A stretch of 64,000 nucleotides of DNA from G963662675 sp963662675. Lineage in GTDB: Bacteria > Bacteroidota > Bacteroidia > Bacteroidales > Prolixibacteraceae. The stretch spans positions 62,001 to 126,000 of the forward strand of contig CAXXHP010000002.1 of NCBI GenBank assembly GCA_963662675.2. Direction: 5' to 3'. Under the pieces are notes generated by a model. That model did no database searches, had not been told where the DNA came from, and worked only from the letters and a program-made list of their open reading frames with translations. The number at the start of each line of letters is the position of its first letter. The first letter of the stretch is position 1. Positions 61,704 to 64,000 of this stretch are shown here, piece after piece. Made by a program: the position numbers and the translations under genes.

Positions 61704-64000
61704 TTAGTGTGCCTCCAGCCAGTTTGGGGCAGCATTCATTTCTACAGTAAGTGGCAAGCCAATATCCACGGCATGTTCCATTTGTTCTTTTACAATCTGC
61801 TTTAGTTGTTCTACTTCATTTTTTGGAACATCAAAGTTTAATTCATCATGTACCTGCAAAATCATTTTTGCCTGTAATTTTTGATCTTTGAGTTCTCGCC
61901 ATATATTTATCATGGCCAACTTAATAATATCTGCTGCTGAGCCCTGTATCGGTGCGTTGATGGCATTTCGCTCAGCAACACCACGCACAACCCCATTGGC
62001 AGAGTTAATGTCTTTAAGATAGCGTCGTCTGCCTTTTATGGTTTCAACATACCCTTTATCGCGAGCCACTTTAATACAGGCATCCATATATTCTTTCACA
62101 TGGCTAAAATTTTCAAAATAACCATCTATCAATTCTTTTGCCTCGGTTCGCGAAATATTGAGACGCTCTGAAAGGCCAAATGCAGAAATGCCATAAATGA
62201 TTCCAAAGTTGGCCGTTTTAGCCTTTCTTCGCATATCTGAAGAAACTTCCTCCAATGGCACTTTATATATTTTAGCTGCTGTTAGAGAGTGAATATCATC
62301 ATTGTGCTTGAAAGCACTAATCATCTGCTCATCTTTGCTCAAAGCAGCCATAATACGTAATTCGATTTGCGAATAGTCAGCCGATAAAAACAAGTGTTCT
62401 TTATCCGAAGCAGTAAAGGCCTTTCTCAATTCGCGGCCATTAGCATCACGAATTGGTATGTTTTGTAAGTTCGGATTGGTTGAACTCAATCTTCCGGTAG
62501 CTGCAATGGCCTGATTATATGAAGTGTGTATTTTGCCTGTTCTGGCGTTAACCAACTGTGGAAGCGCTTCAACATAAGTTGACAATAGCTTCTTTAGTCC
62601 CCTAAACTCCAGTATTTTAGCAATAATGGGGTGTTTATCAATCAACTTTACCAATACTTCTTCGGAGGTTGAATATTGCTTGGTTTTTGTTTTTTTGGCT
62701 TTGCTTTCAATCTTTAAATCTTCAAAAAGAATGGGCCCTAATTGTTTTGGCGATGAAAGATTAAAATCCTTCCCGGCCATTCTTTTTATTTCATTCTCCA
62801 ATTCAATTAATTGTTCTCTTAAAACATCAGCATACACAGCTAATTCACCTGTATTTAATGTAACTCCGGCCATTTCCATATCAGCCAGAACCGAAATTAG
62901 TGGCATCTCAATGTCATTAAAAACGGAACGAACACCTGTTTTATCTAGATCAGGCTCAATGGCATACTTAAGTTGCAAGGTCAGGTCAGCATCCTCACAT
63001 GCATAATCTTTCAATTTCTCAACCGGAACCTGCCTCATGGTAAGTTGCGACTTTCCTTTTTTGCCAATTAGAGTTACGGTTTCAACTTTTTGATAACTCA
63101 GATAGGTTTCGCATAAATAGTCCAAATTATGCTTTAATTCAGGTTGAATGAGATAGTGTGCAATCATGGTATCGAAAAGTGGTCCTTTCACTTCAATCCC
63201 ATATTGCATTAACATCAATATGTCGAATTTAATATTCTGTCCAATTTTACGGATATTCTCGTCTTCAAAAATAAGACGAAACTCTTCCACTATTTTTTGG
63301 GCTTCAACGCGTTCTTTTGGTAACGTCACGCAATAGGCCTCTCCTTTTCGAAAAGCAAAGGACAGGCACACTAATTCTACAGAATGCGTGTCTAATCCGG
63401 TAGTCTCAGTATCAAAGCAAAATTCTTCCTGTACCGACAGTTCAGCCCTTAGGCTTGCACGCTGCATGGCATCTTCAACCAAATAATATTCGTGTGGCGT
63501 ATTTTCAATATTTGTTAGATCAGTCCTTTTTTCAGGAACTGCCATTTCCGGAGACCCAAAAAGAGTACCCTGTTCAAAGGTTAATTCAGCTTGCTTTTGT
63601 ACCTGTGGAGATTTCTTTTGCGCTAAACCCTTAAACTCCAATTCATTAAAAATATCTTTCAACTTGTCCGAATCCGGATCTTCCATGATTAACGATTTTT
63701 CATCAAAATCAATAGGAACATCCAAAATAATTTTTGCCAGTTTTCGTGATAAGCGAACTTGCTCCTCGTTTTCAACAAGCTTCTCTTTCTGCTTGCCTTT
63801 GAGCTCTTGAATGTGTTCATACAAACCATCTACTGAATGATAATCCGAAATCAATTTCATGGCCGTTTTGGGTCCTACCCCAGGGCAGCCAGGAATATTA
63901 TCGGCTGTATCTCCCATCAATCCTAAAATGTCGATCACCTGATCCGGTGTTTGCACCTGAAAATTTTCCTGCACTTCAGGAACTCCCCAAATTTCAACTT
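61704..64000 (-). CDS. polA: DNA polymerase I, 5' end outside the window
   Basis: The frame is open to the window edge (first visible residues VEIWGVPEVQENF), so about 765 C-terminal residues are present out of roughly 920. They include the end of the 5'-3' exonuclease (GLMGDTADNIPGCPGVGPKTAMKLI) and a 3'-5' exonuclease domain with FCFDTETTGLD intact, so proofreading is probably active. The polymerase domain has TGRLSSTNPNLQNIPI, LSADYSQIELRIMAALS, RRKAKTANFGIIYGISAFGL and the catalytic LQVHDELNFDV. It fills gaps in repair and removes RNA primers. Confidence 0.96.
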   Translation of the reverse strand, partial: VEIWGVPEVQENFQVQTPDQVIDILGLMGDTADNIPGCPGVGPKTAMKLISDYHSVDGLYEHIQELKGKQKEKLVENEEQVRLSRKLAKIILDVPIDFDEKSLIMEDPDSDKLKDIFNELEFKGLAQKKSPQVQKQAELTFEQGTLFGSPEMAVPEKRTDLTNIENTPHEYYLVEDAMQRASLRAELSVQEEFCFDTETTGLDTHSVELVCLSFAFRKGEAYCVTLPKERVEAQKIVEEFRLIFEDENIRKIGQNIKFDILMLMQYGIEVKGPLFDTMIAHYLIQPELKHNLDYLCETYLSYQKVETVTLIGKKGKSQLTMRQVPVEKLKDYACEDADLTLQLKYAIEPDLDKTGVRSVFNDIEMPLISVLADMEMAGVTLNTGELAVYADVLREQLIELENEIKRMAGKDFNLSSPKQLGPILFEDLKIESKAKKTKTKQYSTSEEVLVKLIDKHPIIAKILEFRGLKKLLSTYVEALPQLVNARTGKIHTSYNQAIAATGRLSSTNPNLQNIPIRDANGRELRKAFTASDKEHLFLSADYSQIELRIMAALSKDEQMISAFKHNDDIHSLTAAKIYKVPLEEVSSDMRRKAKTANFGIIYGISAFGLSERLNISRTEAKELIDGYFENFSHVKEYMDACIKVARDKGYVETIKGRRRYLKDINSANGVVRGVAERNAINAPIQGSAADIIKLAMINIWRELKDQKLQAKMILQVHDELNFDVPKNEVEQLKQIVKEQMEHAVDIGLPLTVEMNAAPNWLEAH

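Overview
The window is a chromosomal segment of a Bacteroidota bacterium, probably of class Bacteroidia (Marinilabiliales/Prolixibacteraceae-like; this rank is inference from gene style, not from a search). The signs are lineage-typical families (GldA, DUF4270, DUF4271, a type IX secretion cargo protein, the long IspG form, a GT5-only 'glycogen synthase' beside panC/panD), TonB-dependent receptors with carboxypeptidase-regulatory domains, absence of Shine-Dalgarno sequences, and repeated TAnnTTTG -7 promoter boxes. No phage, integrase, transposase, CRISPR array or rRNA was seen. Both ends are cut inside genes: an alpha-L-rhamnosidase on the left and polA on the right.

Layout. 1-5.8 kb: the GH78 3' end, tRNA-Gln, a NUDIX hydrolase, a YhcH-type protein, an OmpA lipoprotein and a coiled-coil membrane protein. 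5.9-12.9 kb: a minus-strand operon running GT5 protein, DUF4270 lipoprotein, glmS, an Ig-like lipoprotein, a DUF3108 protein and a small unknown. 13-16.3 kb: panC-panD, a heptose adenylyltransferase and radA. 16.5-24.8 kb: a TonB receptor, MTA/SAH nucleosidase, a GH16 glucanase, a HAD phosphatase, ispG and gldA. 24.9-26.4 kb: metK behind a SAM-II type riboswitch. 26.5-34.5 kb: a complete phosphate operon (porin, pstS, pstC, pstA, pstB, phoU, response regulator, histidine kinase). 34.6-42.4 kb: a secreted alpha/beta hydrolase, a TIM-barrel lipoprotein, a TonB receptor paired with a beta-helix-like lipoprotein, a free-standing regulatory-domain protein and a MORN protein. 42.6-49.7 kb: a TetR regulator, RNase R, a GH32-fold protein lacking its catalytic residues and a T9SS metalloprotease. 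49.8-52 kb: tyrA and DAHP synthase/chorismate mutase behind an aromatic leader peptide and attenuator. 52-55.3 kb: rnpA, hemD, a DUF4271 protein and dus. 55.4-61.7 kb: an RND efflux operon. 61.7-64 kb: polA.

The most interesting material is regulatory. Three separate upstream regions (26550, 37150 and 41305) carry heptamers of consensus TKTAATN repeated at exactly 11-nt spacing, the architecture of PhoB boxes. They precede the pst operon, the TonB receptor/beta-helix lipoprotein pair, and a small secreted protein that resembles the receptor's own N-terminal domain. In two of the three, a -7-like box starts exactly 16 nt after the last good repeat. This suggests one phosphate-starvation regulon that includes an uncharacterised outer-membrane uptake system. 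Two cis-regulators of amino-acid metabolism can be read directly: a 22-residue leader with ten aromatic codons, an antiterminator and a terminator before tyrA; and a SAM-II aptamer with a downstream sequence able to unpair it before metK.
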